Positions 21,807 to 34,149 of a stretch of DNA of 64,000 bases are shown here, one piece after another. The first letter of the stretch is position 1; every line of letters begins with the position of its first letter. The notes below the pieces were generated by a model. The model searched no databases. It had not been told where the DNA came from and was given only the letters and a program-made list of their open reading frames with translations. The position numbers and the translations under genes are program-made. This DNA is from Bidens hawaiensis (Eukaryota > Streptophyta > Magnoliopsida > Asterales > Asteraceae), in assembly GCA_021521415.1 (NCBI GenBank), contig JAIQDT010004997.1, positions 62,001-126,000 of the forward strand, written 5' to 3'.

Positions 21807-24200
21807 TTGAAGTTTTTATTGGTTTTTGCATGGATATGGATGAACTTTGATGATTGAAGGATTATAGATGCGGATTGATGTTTAGGTCGATGATTAGTTC
21901 GGAGATTCAACATCAATCCTATGTTTATGTATTCGGTTTCGTTCAGATCTTTTGATTTCGGTTCGTTTTAGGTCAAGTTCGTTTATATAATGTGTTCTAG
22001 ATCTAAAAGTTTGGTGAAATTGGTGATATATTGTTGATAGATTGATGTTTGGAGATGAATTGATGTCATTTCAATGCTCAAATTCGTGTGATTAGTGATT
22101 AATTTCAGATCTTAGAAATTAGGGCTCATATGTTCGACATTGGGGAAAACAGTTATGTGTTCGAACTTGATTAGATGTTGATTTAATTGTGTTCGCGAGT
22201 TGTTGACTGAATTTTGATATGACTCGAGCAGATTATATATTGTTTTATGAACATATAGGGTTCACAAGTTGTGAACTGATAGTGAATTGGTCATATTTTG
22301 GTCCCAAACAGATTGAAAATTTTTGTAGTTTGCGGATGTTTGCTGATTGGTTGCTACAGATATGTGTATTCCTAATCTGATAAGTCTAAAGATCCTATTT
22401 TAGTCACAAGTTGCTGCTGGTACAAGAATGTGTGCCGAATGTATTGTTTGCTGATGTATAGAAGCTGAGGGCTGAATGGGAATTTTAATAGTGCAACGGC
22501 TGATACAAATTATTAACAAAGATCTTGAGCTGTTGTTGCAGCTGCTGGTTTAATTTTTATGTAGATGATGACATATTATTCACAAACTATTGCTGCTTAT
22601 ATGCATATTTGAACTGGAGTTGTTGTTCGGTTTTTTTTGGTAGTTTTACTACCAAGTGCAACTGTTGAACGGGTCAGAACACTTAAGAGTTCAATTACTC
22701 AGGTGCTGATCCAAAGTTGTACAGCTTATTTGCTGTTGATGCAACTTTCTGTAGGGGTATTTTAGACTTTTTGCAGCAAGTACAAGTGTATTGCTGCTGA
22801 TAAAACAAGTTCTGCAGAGATGTTCATGCATTTTTGCAGCTGGTACAAGTCAAACTGCTAATGATACATGTAACTGTCGCAAATTAAAGAGGGGAATTTA
22901 GGTAATTTTGTTGCTGATTCACAAACGGGCTGCTGGATATAATGTTAATGGTGTTTCAATAATTTTGCTGATGCAATTTAGCTGCTGTAGATGTGAATTA
23001 AGTCAAAAACAGATAGGTCGTTTAGAGTTCGGACAGATGCAAGCCTTTTGAGGTGTTACCGAAGAGATAAAGTGCTGAAGGTTTCAATTAGATGTTGCAT
23101 GTGCAAACATATAGATAATTTTCAGAGGCTAAGTGTTCACAAAATTGAGTTGCTGCTGCACTTCATAATATATAAATACTAACCGCTGCTCGTTAGATCA
23201 GATTCTATTTCCAAGCTAATTGGACAAATTTTGTTGTTGCTGACTCGAAAATTGTGTTAATTCCGTTTATTCCCGAGATGTCAACTGCATGGGCATATCG
23301 GTCATTTTAGTTGGTAGATATTCTTTAATGAGCAGATTCAACGGTGGCTTTCAGGAATATTGCAGCTGAAACAGTGTAAAATTCAGCTAATACGAGGTTC
23401 GGTGGTTCGTGAAGTTAGAAAGTGAAATATCTTTATAAATTTACAGCGGTTGACTATCAAAAGTCAAACGGGCCAAGATGAAGAAAATGAAGAATATTTG
23501 CTTATCCGTTGACTTTTTGACCATGTGTTCTTAATGAAAAATGTTTGCCAAGTATGAGTGACCATATGGAAGTGACTTTTCTGGTCAACTCAGCTGTTGA
23601 CTGTGTCAAGTTAACGAGGGGCATTTTGGTATTTTTTGAAAACTTTTTGTGCAAAAATTGAGCAAAAATTTCACAACTTCAACAAGGTGCTTTCAAGATA
23701 AAGATGGTTGATTTATCCGGATCATTTCAAGATTTGACCATGTCAAATGTCAACTTTTAACCACAAAAGAAATTTTATTTAGTTTGTTTATTTCGAAATT
23801 TATCAACAATTAATGATAGGGATGGTCAAGATTGTTTGAATTGAAGATGTTCACCCGCACTTGATTTAAAGACACATTCGTTATGACATTGCAATGAAAT
23901 TGAGGGAGAAAAATTATATGGAATTTGATTGCCAATTTTGGTCGAATCAATTGAAAGACTCAATTTAAAGAAAATTTTGATTTATTTCCTCTTGCGGTTT
24001 CGGATTAACTCGTAGTTGATCATTGAAGTTTGAATCATCGATCTTATGCCTATTCAACTATATCCAAAAGAGATAAAGAGAAGATGATTTGTAATGAAAA
24101 ATGGGAGACGCTTATTGTGTGGAGGAGAATTTCTATGAAAGGCATCGAGTTATTAGATGATCGTGAAAGTGATTCGATGGCACCGGTCTAAGGGGGAGAT
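21807..24200 (+). other. Non-coding interior of copia-like element G
   Basis: About 2.4 kb without a credible ORF lies between the Tat A integrase and an LTR start. Between 22400 and 23250 the words TGCTG, GCTGCTG and GCTG.TACAAG recur more than 20 times. The segment ends in a polypurine tract, TAAGGGGGAGAT (24188-24199), next to TGTTGGG. This fits a non-autonomous (LARD-like) element or a 3' untranslated remnant. The 5' LTR and primer site are missing. Confidence 0.5.
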
Positions 24201-24746
24201 TGTTGGGTATTATATATTAGACCGACGCATCGAATCATTACTTGTTTATAATAAGAAATTAAGGAAAGACAACAAGATATTATAACGAGTAATTGAAGCA
24301 TTTTGGGTGAAATATTATATTACATTTTATTCTTTTGTTCTTATCCAAGTGGCGGTGGAGTGAAGACCAAGGCACAAGACTAGTATAAATATATGATTTA
24401 GGTCATTTTTTTAAGTCATGTGTGCATTGTGAGATATTTTGTATTGAGAGTTTCCTCCCGGGGAAGAGCTCTCCCAGGGTGGCCGTTTCTTTATGATTAT
24501 GTATGTATGAGGGTTCTTGATGAGAATCATTCGACTAATGATATCATACTACCTTTTCTATCAATTTTGTTTCGATTATATACAATTGTTCATCCTATTT
24601 TATTGATTATTGTTAATCGAAACAAACTCTCCTCATCCGTCAATTAGATCGTTCAAGAGTGAATACGTGTTATGATTCGATCCAAAATCCGTGCTCTATT
24701 ATAACCGTTTCGACACGCTTCTGCACTGGGGCTCGGTTTTGTCACA
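24201..24746 (+). mobile_element. 3' LTR of copia-like element G (about 546 bp)
   Basis: It starts TGTTGGGTATTATATATTAG after the polypurine tract and ends near GGTTTTGTCACA, where Tat B gag coding sequence begins. A TATA box, TATAAATATA, lies at 24384-24393. The end is uncertain by a few bases because TTTGTCACATATGACGG can also be read as gag (FVTYDG). No target duplication is found. Confidence 0.6.
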
Positions 24747-25768
24747 TATGACGGAACAGAAGATCCCGAAGATCATCTTCAGATCTTCACGAGAGTAGCA
24801 ACCGTACAAAGATGGAACAACACGGAGTATTGTCACGTCTTCATGAAAACCTTCATAGTACCTGCCAGACTTTGGTTCAACTCCCTTTCGTCAAGAAGCA
24901 TATCTTCCTTTGATGACTTTTATAAAAGCTTCTTGACCAACTTCACTCATCACAGAAGGTGCACCAAATACACAGCTGTCTTATGTCAAATCGGGCAGAA
25001 TAACATGAAGACCTTAAAGTCTTCATGGATAGATACAAGAAAGAATGCTTGAATTACATTGGTGCTTCAGAAAATATGTGTGTGTCTGGCTACATGAATA
25101 CCATAAAGGCAAAAAAGATAGCAAGAAGGTTTCACAAAAACATTCTTCAATCATGAAAGAAGCTTTCGAAAGAACATAAGCTTACCTTCAGGGGGAGGAA
25201 GCCGTCGGTAATCAAGAAACAAGGAAATGTGATCGTAGAAACTGGAGAAGCTACTTATCAGAAGGAAAGAAACCTCTATTTCAGTCATTCGTTGAGAAGC
25301 ACCCTCAAAAGCACCTCGAGCATAGAATGTCAGATGACAGAAGCCATCCTTCTTGATATCAAAAACCCAAGAGAAAGGCAAGCTGATTTTCTCTGTGCTA
25401 TCTAAAACTCAAGAAGAGATCCCGGCCTCCGAGGAGGTCAATCACAACTTTTTTCCTCCCCGTCCATTGTCCAAACCAAAAAGTAAACGGGATGCGGGTA
25501 TGCTCTGTGCCTTTCACAACGACATTATGCACCATACCAATGATTGTTTCCAATTAAAGAGCGCATTGAAGATATCGTTCAAGGTGGTGAGTTAGCTCAC
25601 CTACTCAAAGATCCAAAAGAAGGTAAAGGGAATGGAAAGAAGGTGTTCTGGGTGAACATGATTCACATCTGTAACAAGAGGAAACGAAAACTCGCATGGA
25701 ACCAACAGAGCATATGCTTCCCTCCGTCCAACCCTCACAAGCTTGTCAAAGCCAACATACTCCGATAG
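24747..25768 (+). pseudogene. Tat B gag
   Basis: The gag matrix/capsid part reads YDGTEDPEDHLQIFTRVATV, YCHVFMKTFIVPARLWFNSL and SISSFDDFYKSFLTNF, typical of the retrotransposon gag domain (PF03732 type). A stop falls at about 25050, then frame changes. The C-terminal part has DAGMLCAFHNDIMHHTNDCF with QLKERIEDIVQGGELAHLLK in the next frame, a conserved gag end with a cysteine/histidine cluster. The expected protease and linker are absent: gag text runs into LVKANILR of the reverse transcriptase within about 40 codons, so roughly 1 kb or more has been lost. Gag would form the virus-like particle. Confidence 0.75.
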
Positions 25769-26820
25769 GTAAGATACCATTCTTGTATTGCTAACCCAGT
25801 TATGAACAAACAATCTGATGGATCTTGGCGAATGTGTGTGGATTTCAAGGATCTTAACAAATCTTGTCCTAAGGATAGCTACCCCTACCAAAGACAGACT
25901 GGAAGGTAGATTCCGTTACATGCTTCCAATACAAATGCTTCTTGGGTTCTTACAAAGACTACCACTAGATCTCAATAAAGGTTTAAGTTGAAGAGAATAC
26001 CCCATTCCAGGCCGATAAGGGAATGTTATGCTACAAAAAGATGCCATTTGGCTTGAATAATGCCTGGGCTACATACCAATGATTGATCGACAACACCTTC
26101 TCGAATCATATGGGAAAGAACGTGGATGCTTATGTTGATAAGTTGGTCATACAAATCAAAAGTGAGCAATAAATGCTCAATGATATTGAAGAGACATTCA
26201 GAAATTTTAGAAGCATCAACATTAACCTCAATCCAGTCAAATGCTCATTTGGATTCGTAGGTCCCTTAATTGATAAACAAAGCATAAAAGCTGACCCACA
26301 TAAGGTACAAGCTGTTCTTAATTTACATTTTTCAAATATAAAGAAAGAGGTTCAAAGCCTCAATGGTAACATTGCCACACACAAAGAACTTCTTTCAAAA
26401 TCAGCGGAGAAATCCTTACCCATCTTTGAAACTTTGAAGAACTGTATTGACAAGAAAGATTTTCAATGGACTACTGAGGCAGAAGTTGCCTTCCTAGCCC
26501 TAAAGCATCATCAAGCTTCCTTGCTTACTCTGGCAGCTCCTCAAGCAGGAGAAGTAATTACAGTTTACCTTTCTGCAGGAATGGAAGCTATAAGCTCAGT
26601 GCTTATTGTGGAACCAGACAAAGTTCAAGTGCCAATATATTTTATCAGTAGGGCACTACGAGAAGCTGAATTCAATTACACTCTCATCGAGAAGCTGATC
26701 CTAGCAATCGTTCACACAGCTAAAAGGCTAAGAAGATACTTCCAAGCTCACTAGGTGAAGGCGGTCACAGACAAGTCTATAAGGTCCACTTTGGAAAACC
26801 CATAAATAATAGTATACGAA
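25769..26820 (+). pseudogene. Tat B reverse transcriptase and RNase H
   Basis: Blocks: VRYHSCIANPVMNKQSDGSW, RMCVDFKDLNKSCPKDSY, then badly shifted palm sequence (25880-26170), then a 193-codon open stretch (26173-26754). That stretch holds INLNPVKCSFGF, IKKEVQSLNGN, LLSKSAEKSLPIFETLKN, AAPQAGEVITVYLSAGMEAI, VPIYFISRALREAEFNYTLI and AKRLRRYFQAH. The region from AGEV on is the gypsy RNase H, with Glu in AGMEAI. The stop after QAH is TAG where Gln is expected. Comparison with 13194-15870 shows Tat A and B are the same family. Confidence 0.78.
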
Positions 26821-26934
26821 CCAAAAAAGGAAATCAAGGCTCACATTTTTGTTGAATTTCTAATTGAAACACCAGAAGAACCTACGGAGGTGAACAAGTT
26901 GGAAGAAGGTGAACCTCCTATCCCCTTAGGGAAG

Positions 26935-27330
26935 TAGACACTCTACACTGATGGAGCTTTAAGTATAGAGGGTTTCGGAGCTGGTCTAATAATTACAGAC
27001 CCCCAAGGAACTGAATATACTTATGCGATCTGATTAAAGTTCCCATATACCAACAATGAAGCTGAGTACGAAGATTGCAAGGCTTCACCTAGCCAAACTG
27101 ATGAAAATCCAAGAAGTAAGGGCCTATTTTACTTCAAGACTGTTGGGGAGACAAGTGAAAAACGAATTTATAGCAAGGGAACCTTCAATGTTGAAATATA
27201 AGCAAAAGGTCAAAGAAGTCATGAAGGAATTGAAAAGCTGTAGCTTAACTCAAGTATCCAGAACCTGGAATAAGCAAGCTGATGCCCTCGGTAAGCTGAA
27301 TTCCCTAACCTTAGCTCACGTAACAAAGAA
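26935..27330 (+). pseudogene. Tat B second (archaeal-type) RNase H
   Basis: TLYTDGALSIEGFGAGLIIT carries the first catalytic Asp, followed by PQGTEYTYA, then a TGA where Arg is expected (about 27030), then FPYTNNEAEYE with the conserved Glu. Later parts continue in the next frame (GRQVKNEFIAREPSMLKY, KQADALGKLNSLTLAHVTKK). This additional RNase H between RNase H and integrase is diagnostic of Tat/Ogre elements. The codon before TLYTD is TAG, expected Trp. Confidence 0.75.
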
Positions 27331-28599
27331 GGTACTAGTGGAAGTATCGAAGAGCCCATCAGTTGAGGAACTAGAAGTACAAGGCATCATTGAAGAAGAG
27401 GGGAAGACTTGGATGACCCCCATATAAGAGTTCATCAAAGAATGGAAGCTCCCCACCAAAGAAGGAGAAGCCCTAAAGCTCAACCTTAAGGCTAAACAAA
27501 TAGTGATAGAAGATAATGTTCTATACAACAAGGGATATTTGAGCCCTTTACATCGATGTGTAGGACCAGATCGAAGCAACTATCATGTAAGGGAAGTACA
27601 CGAAGGCATTTGCGGAACAAATTCTGGTCGGTGGTAACTAGGTTAATGAAGCATGGGTACTATTGGCCAACAATTCACATGGATTCCATAGAGGTCATCC
27701 ACAAATGTGAAGCTTGTCAGCTCCACGCTCCCATCGAAATAAACCCGAAGCACAACCTGGTACCTATTATTGGTGATTGGCATTCTACAAGTGGGAAATG
27801 GACATTGTTGGTCCCTTCTCCGAACCAGTTGGTTAGGTAAAATTCCCACTAGCAGCCTTCGATTATCTCACCAAGTGGCCAAAAGTTAAGGCTCTAGCTT
27901 CCATAAACGGTAGCAGGTGACAAACTTTATATGGGAAAACATAATTTGTAGATATGGGATGCTAGGTGAAATAGTGAAGGACAATGGGAAATAATGCACT
28001 GAGAAACCATTCAGCCTTTGGAGCAAGGAGATGCAAATCAGGCAAGTGTTTAGCATAGTAGCATACGTCCGATGCAACGGCTAAGTCGAACGATTGAACA
28101 AAAGCATCGTTGAAGGTATTAAGACAAGGATGGGATGGTATGACAAGAATTAGGCTATCAGACTACGGAGAAGATAGGTCACGACAAAACACCCTACAAC
28201 CTAATCTTTGGCTCCGAACCTTTCATCCCCGCTGAGATCGGGGTCAATTCAAGGAGGGTGAAAAACATGAATGAAGAAGCCAATGGCTCTGAGGTTATGC
28301 TTAACCTTAATCTCCAGGAAGAAGACCGAGAACAGGCTGCCATCGAAGAAGCTATGTATAAAAAGAAGCTGGAAGCCTTCTACAACACAAGGGCAAGAAA
28401 GTGTTTAAACCTGGAGATATGGTCCTTAGAAACAATGAGGACAGCAGACAATCCGACATGGAAAAATTTGGACCCAAGTGGGAAGGTCCCTATGTCATTA
28501 AAGAAGCTCACATGGGTGGATCTTACAAGCTCAATGACATGGAAGGAATGAAGGTGCCACGTCACTAGAACAACAAGAACCTCAAGAAATTCTTAGTTT
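27331..28599 (+). pseudogene. Tat B linker and integrase, heavily decayed
   Basis: Linker: SPSVEELEVQGIIEEEGKTW, then EFIKEWKLPTKEGEALKL. Zinc-finger part: VREVHEGICGTNSGR, HGYYWPTIHMDSIEVIHKCE, ACQLHAP. The core is spread over frames with many stops (KWEMDIVGPF, YLTKW, KTIICRYG-like). The C-terminal part is recognisable as NEEANGSEVMLNLNLQEED and YNTRARK, and the final SYKLNDMEGMKVPRH, NNKNLKKFLV ends at 28599. It is more damaged than the integrase of Tat A. Confidence 0.7.
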
Positions 28600-30096
28600 A
28601 GGACAATATTTCATGGTTCTTGTAATAGTCATTTTGTTTTAATGAAAATTGAAAGATCAATGAACGTTATTATATCTTGAGTAACAAACTTGTGTATTAT
28701 CCCATCAAAGGGTGAGCCCCTCCAAATTAGGCTCCATGAGGTCCATCGTAGTTCCTACTCATGTAATGGGTTGACCTCCTAGGCCATATCGCTCAACATG
28801 AAACAAGAAGATATATCTTCTTGTATACAAGTTGAGTCCCTAAAACAATATGACTCCATGAAACACTTAGAAATAGAATATACATGTAATGAGAATGAAC
28901 ATCTCTTACCAACTTGCTCCACAAGTACTAAATGCTTGAATCTTCTCATGCTGATAAGCTCAAGAAACCTAGGACTTGTGTAAAATATACCACAAAAACG
29001 AATTAAGAAAAATCTTGTGGACTAACAAGTGAATAAAATAAGCTTTGAATAGGCTCTAAGCTACTAAGCTAAGAAGGGTATCTGCAGCACCACTTTTTAA
29101 CCAAGTTTCAATGACATTGCAAAAATAACAAACAAGCAGGAAAAACAAGTAAATAAGATAAACTATGAGACCAACATAAAAACATAAAACAGTAATTGTT
29201 TACACCAATAGAGGCTTACATAACTAAAATACAAAGAAGCTTCACACATGAAGCTTTATAATAACGAATCTACGCATTGCCAGTAGCATCTTCACCTTCT
29301 TAAACAATGGTAGAAGGATTAAATAATAACAACTCGATTGTAAAGAACGACTTTACCTTTAGGAAGGCTTGAAACAATTGTAGAAGGATTAGGTAATTCA
29401 GAAGTTAATTCAGCCTCGATCCCATATTCCAAGAAAAATCAATCAAGTTCTGTCTGGGTTAACTTTGAAAATTGAGTAGCCATATCACCCATAGAACCCA
29501 CAATCAGAAAAATAAGGAAGGAAAACGATTTTATTTTAGCAAAAGAGAAGAATGAATTAGAGATCACCTGATGAAAAGGGTGGTTACAATGGACAAATAA
29601 GGGGCTATAAAGATGGAGAATGGCTAATGGCAGTTTTATCTAACTTATTGGCAATTTTTTGAAATTCAAATCTCGAAGGATAGGGACAGGTGGAAGGTTA
29701 GGATTAACCTAGCAACAGCTGTAACAGTCAGCTTTATAAGGACCTTCTGACGTAGAGGTCTAATCAGTCAGACGTAGCAGATAGTATCCGTCAAACTAAC
29801 AAAAGTAATAATGACCAACAGGTCACTACGAAGCTTCCAGCTTCTGCCTCGAGGTTTCACAAATGAAACATTAAGGTTGTTTAGCTCCCAGCTTCTGGAC
29901 CACAAGTTAGGGAAACATTTTTCAGCTCTCGGGCTTCCACATAACAAAGCCCATCACAAAAAAAATGGGTAATACGTTGGTCTATGAAGAGGCATGCCGT
30001 TGAACCCAAACGTATTAAACACCCTATGGGGGATAATGAAAAAGAGTTTAGTCACAAGCATTTATCTTTACAATCTGAATACTTCTGACTGGGGGC
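28600..30096 (+). other. Tat B 3' non-coding tail
   Basis: No coding sequence is recognised. It begins just after the integrase stop and ends in a purine-rich TGACTGGGGGC before the probable LTR. Another G-rich word, TATGGGGGATAATG, lies at about 30020. Long tails between pol and the 3' LTR are usual in Tat/Ogre elements. Confidence 0.5.
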
Positions 30097-30628
30097 TGAT
30101 GGCGTGGGTACCCTTACCGACTCACAAGCTTAACAAATAAAGAAGCAACTCACAATCTAGGAAAGCTTGGGAATAAAAGAACAACAAGCATAAGCTGCCG
30201 GTTGGGGTTGCTTGAAACTTACCCAACAAAATTTCCTAAGTTGAACATGAAGCTCATGCTACAGTAATGTCAGAAAAAGTCACAACTATCCAAAAGCTAG
30301 CACCTGCCATAAAGTAAAAGTAACTACAAGACAAAATAAAAGCTGAGTGAAGGTTACATGGAAATGGCATGCTCTCAGTATGCATGAGCTGAAAGAATTA
30401 CTAACCTTTTCTACTTAAGAAGCTTCAGCTTCCCCAAAAGAAGCTTCCGAGTACCTATAATTAGAACATTTCACCAAAGGTATTGTTCATTCTCATTAAC
30501 TCTGTACTCTCTATTCATACATATCAACCTACATAACAGATTAATTATTCTCACGTCAAAGGTTGATCGCAGGAGGCCCTCTCCCTTGGTTAGACTAACC
30601 AGTCGTGTTTCTTATTTGAGCCTTTGCA
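30097..30628 (+). mobile_element. Probable 3' LTR of Tat B (about 532 bp)
   Basis: It starts TGATGGCGTGGGTACCC after the purine-rich tract and ends AGCCTTTGCA at 30628, giving TG..CA termini. The C-rich stretch GGAGGCCCTCTCCCTTGG near the end resembles other Tat LTR ends. There is no second copy in the window to confirm the borders. Confidence 0.45.
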
Positions 30629-31253
30629 AGATAGGAAGCTTCTATAGGCACATACTCTTGAACCGCCATACTATCATTGTTCGCTATATTCGTTTTAAGA
30701 ACAGCGATGACAAAAGTCACTGCTAAAAGTCCATAAATGCTGTATACATTGCTAAAAGTCCTAAAACGGGTCAAAGAAAACCAAATACTCATGCTAATAT
30801 TCCATCCCAAAGGCTTCATACATGGCTATTATAAGATTTCTACCACTATCAAGCGATTTGCATATAAGTTAAATAGTTAAGATACAAACAAAGCAAAAAA
30901 TATTGACCAATGGTAAAAAAATAAATATATTAACAAATGTTGTACATGTTTACAATGTTTCATGCTCGAATAACATCTAGCTGCACAAATAAAGAAAGGG
31001 TGTACCATATTCCTTAAATTATTATTTTAAATTACAATTGTCATTCTAACAATTCATTTACGGTGATGTAGACACTTAGATGTGAGATTTGCATTTCTTT
31101 AGATATACCAAAGTAGCACGAAATAAACATAATTTTTTTAAATAAAACTGTAGTGTTAATATACCAAAATAAAACGCAAAAAATATGGTTAAATGGTTCA
31201 TGTTTGTGTCAAGTCGTGAGTATTCGTGTCATGTTCTGGTTCATGTGACTAAT
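30629..31253. other. Unassigned AT-rich gap between Tat B and copia C
   Basis: No gene, repeat or terminal structure is recognised. It may be older host or decayed element sequence into which copia C inserted. The minus ORF at 30595-30819 overlaps the LTR end and has no recognisable feature. Confidence 0.5.
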
Positions 31254-31555
31254 TGTTGGAGTAATGTGTTTGCACAAGAAAGGGACATGTGCATGCATGC
31301 ATCGACAACTGACGTCTAGTAGCTTTGATAAAGTCTAGTAGTTGGTATGGAATAAACTAATTATATAAAAGGAACTTGTCAAGCTAACACGTGGGATGTA
31401 CCTATTTGTTCGGTTCTTCAGCTTTGTTTTGTTTGGTAGTTGGTTTCATTATTTGTAGTACATTTCGTTTATTTCAGTTGGATCTTAGTTGTATTTAAAG
31501 CCATTTTGGCCTTCTAGTGAAATCAAGCATTTTTTTGTTCTCTATGTGATATCCA
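31254..31555 (+). mobile_element. 5' LTR of copia C
   Basis: It starts TGTTGGAGTAATG and ends near GATATCCA, about ten bases before the primer site. A TATA box, TTATATAAAAGG, lies at 31361-31372. An RY-type motif (CATGCATGCAT) lies at about 31291-31303. The right border is uncertain. Confidence 0.65.
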
Positions 31556-31565
31556 TTATAATAAG

Positions 31566-31577
31566 TGGTATCAGAGC
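31566..31577 (+). other. Primer-binding site of copia C
   Basis: TGGTATCAGAGC matches the 3' end complement of initiator Met-tRNA, the usual primer in plant copia elements. Confidence 0.85.
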
Positions 31578-31605
31578 GAAAAAATACACTTCAAATCACA
31601 TACAA

Positions 31606-32600
31606 ATGTTGAAGATGAGTACTGAAAAACTGAAGGTTCCTATATTCGAATGGCCATTACGAGCATTGGAGCGAAACGATGGAGAAATTTCTACGTGCAA
31701 AATAGTTATGGGGATTTATTGATCCAGAAATCATTGAGCTGGCTGCTGGAATCAATCAATCAGAGGCTCAGTGAAAGAAGTTGGAGGATATGAGATCGAA
31801 GGACTTGCAAGTGAAGCATTACTTATACCAGACAATTGATAGGGTAACCTTCGAGCAGATCTTGGATAGAAAGACCTCTAAGGCCGTATGGGAATCGATG
31901 AAAATATGGTTTAGTGGAAACAATCGTGTCAAGAGATCCATGCTACAGAAGTTGAGACGTGATTTTAAGATCTTGGAAATGAAGAACAGTGAAACTATAC
32001 TGGAATATTTTGGTAAGATTTTGACTGTGGAAAACCAAATGAGAAGTACTTAGAGAAACCATGCCCAATGGGAAGATTGTAGAGAAAATTCTCATAACCT
32101 TAACTGAGAAGTATGTGTATGTGGTCGTATCAATTATAGAGTCTAATGATACTGAAGACATGACTGTTGATCAACTACAATGCTCACTTGTCGTCCATGA
32201 GCCGATGTTTAAAAAATATGATAAAGAAGAAGAGCACGCCTTGATGATGATAGATTGTTCTAGTAGCCATGGTCAAGGAAGAGGCCGGCGTAGTCCGAGA
32301 AGAAGAGGTCATGGGCGAGGTCGATCCTCGTTCAATAAGGAGACAATTGACTGCTATAAATGTCACAAATTAGGGAATTTCCCCTTTGAGTGCGATCAAT
32401 CAAAGGAAACTAACTTTTTCGGTTTTGATGAGAATGAAGAGGTAATGTTCTGTGTGGCAAATAATTCTTTCATGGCTCGTGATGGTGATGACAACAAGAA
32501 TTGTCTCTGGTTCATTGACTCCGGCTGCTCAAATCACTTGTGTGGTATCAAGAAAGGTTTGTCAATTATGATCAAACTTTTACTACCACAGTGAAGCTTG
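31606..32600 (+). pseudogene. Copia C gag and protease start
   Basis: Gag begins MLKMSTEKLKVPIF and, across a frameshift, continues with FDGHYEHWSETMEKF-type sequence. DLQVKHYLYQTIDRVTFEQI, AVWESMKIWF and KILTVENQMR are the UBN2-type gag block. The zinc knuckle reads CYKCHKLGNFPFEC, with Asn in place of the metal-binding His. A Gly/Arg-rich basic patch (GRGRRSPRRRGHGRGR) precedes it. The protease motif is WFIDSGCSNHLCG, after which the frame shifts. A stop follows SEAQ near 31771. Confidence 0.78.
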
Positions 32601-33616
32601 GGAATAATTCAAGAATATGTGTGAGGGGTAAAGGAAATGTGAAGCTTAGCTTATTTGGATCCAAGTTTGTTATTACAGATATGTACTTTGTTCTAGATTT
32701 GAGGAACTGTTTTGTTGAGCCTAATGCAACTTCAATAAAATGGGTTGTCTATCTTGTTTCAATCGAACAGTTGAAAGGTGTACCACCCAGAAAGAGGTAT
32801 GATATTTCAATGTTTTATGAGTAATAATATATTGTATCCATTAAATGAAGATGCCAAGCTTACTGGTGATCAAAGTATGGACTGGTGTGATTACACTAGT
32901 AATGATAATGTGGAAAGGTTATGGCATGAGATATTGGGACATATTAGCAAAACCTACCAGGAAGATATGCTGAGAAAAGACATGGTTCATGATCTTCCCA
33001 AACTTGAAGTTAGTAAAGTCGTGTGTGAGTCATGCTTGATTGGTAAACAAACTCGTGAAGCTATTCCAAACAAAGAAAAGTGGTGAGCCGATGACATTCT
33101 TCAATTGATAAATTCAGACATTTGTGGACCTATCTCTCCTAAATCAATTACGAGTAAATGTTACTTGTTGAGTTTTATTGATGATTTCAGTAGAAAGGGG
33201 TGGGTTTACATGTCTGAAAAATTTCAAACTTTAGAAAAGTTTAAAGAATGTAAAAATAACGGTAAAACTAAAAGTGAGAAAGTGATATAGTGTCTAAGAT
33301 TCGATAGTGGATGGAAGTATTTGTCTAATGAATTCATTAAATTTGTAAAGAAAAAGGAATAAAGAGGAAATTAACAACCATGTTTACACTACAACAAAAT
33401 GGTGTAGCCGAACATAAGAACCGAACTGTAATTGGAATGATTCTTTCTTTACTTGTCTTCAAGAACATGCCTAAAATGTTCTCGGCTGAGGCTGCGGTTT
33501 GGAGTTTCTATGTTTTAAACAAGATTGCATGCAAAGCCAACTCAACCATGACTCCTAAAGAAGCTTGGAGTGGGTCCAAGCCCATAGTTGATCATTTCAA
33601 GCTTAGGGTTCGATAG
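32601..33616 (+). pseudogene. Copia C protease end and integrase
   Basis: Pre-integrase zinc finger: RLWHEILGHIS with CESCLIGKQTRE. Integrase core: INSDICGPISP (first Asp), FIDDFSRKGWVY, RFDSGWKYLSNEF (second Asp, normally SDNG) and QQNGVAEHKNRT (Glu). Stops occur after NKEKW and EKVI and within the core, and frames change at least twice. It would have joined element DNA to the host chromosome. Confidence 0.78.
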
Positions 33617-34149
33617 CACATGTTCACGTATCAAAAAAGACAAGAAAAAAGCTTGATACCGTAGTCGCGTATGTGTGCTAATTGGTGTAAGTGAAGAATC
33701 AAAAGCCTACCTATTGGTTGATCCAGAAACCATGAAGGTGGTGATTAGTAGGGACGTTGTCTGAAGAGGATAAGGCTCAGGATTGGAATTCGGTTAAAGG
33801 AAAAGAAAAGGATGAAGAAGAGTTAACATGTGGTAATGAGTTTTGAATTGTATAGGGCTCTATGGATACAGACTTGAACCATAGACAATTTTAGTCAATA
33901 GTCGTATAGTAGATATACCAAGTTATTATAATCATGAAGAGCATGAAAGTGATCAGGTTGATGATAATGAAGTTGATGTTGATGAAGAAAAGACAAAAAA
34001 CAATGATGAAGAGGCTGTTGATCCTGGCCCTAGTATCACAAGGGCTAGGGAGAGAGGATTGAGAAGACCACCTGCCTATTTGCAGGACTATGTAATAGGT
34101 GATGATTTGCAAGCATAAGATGAAGAAGTAAATGTAGCTTCAATCACAG

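Larger units (their letters stand above)
24747..30628 (+). mobile_element. Tat B: Tat/Ogre-type Ty3/gypsy element with archaeal-type RNase H
   Basis: In order: gag (24747), reverse transcriptase and RNase H (25769), a second archaeal-type RNase H (26935), integrase (27331-28599), a 1.5 kb non-coding tail and a probable 3' LTR (30097-30628). The second RNase H places it in the Tat/Ogre lineage. Protease and the gag-pol junction are deleted, and the 5' LTR is missing. Confidence 0.72.
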
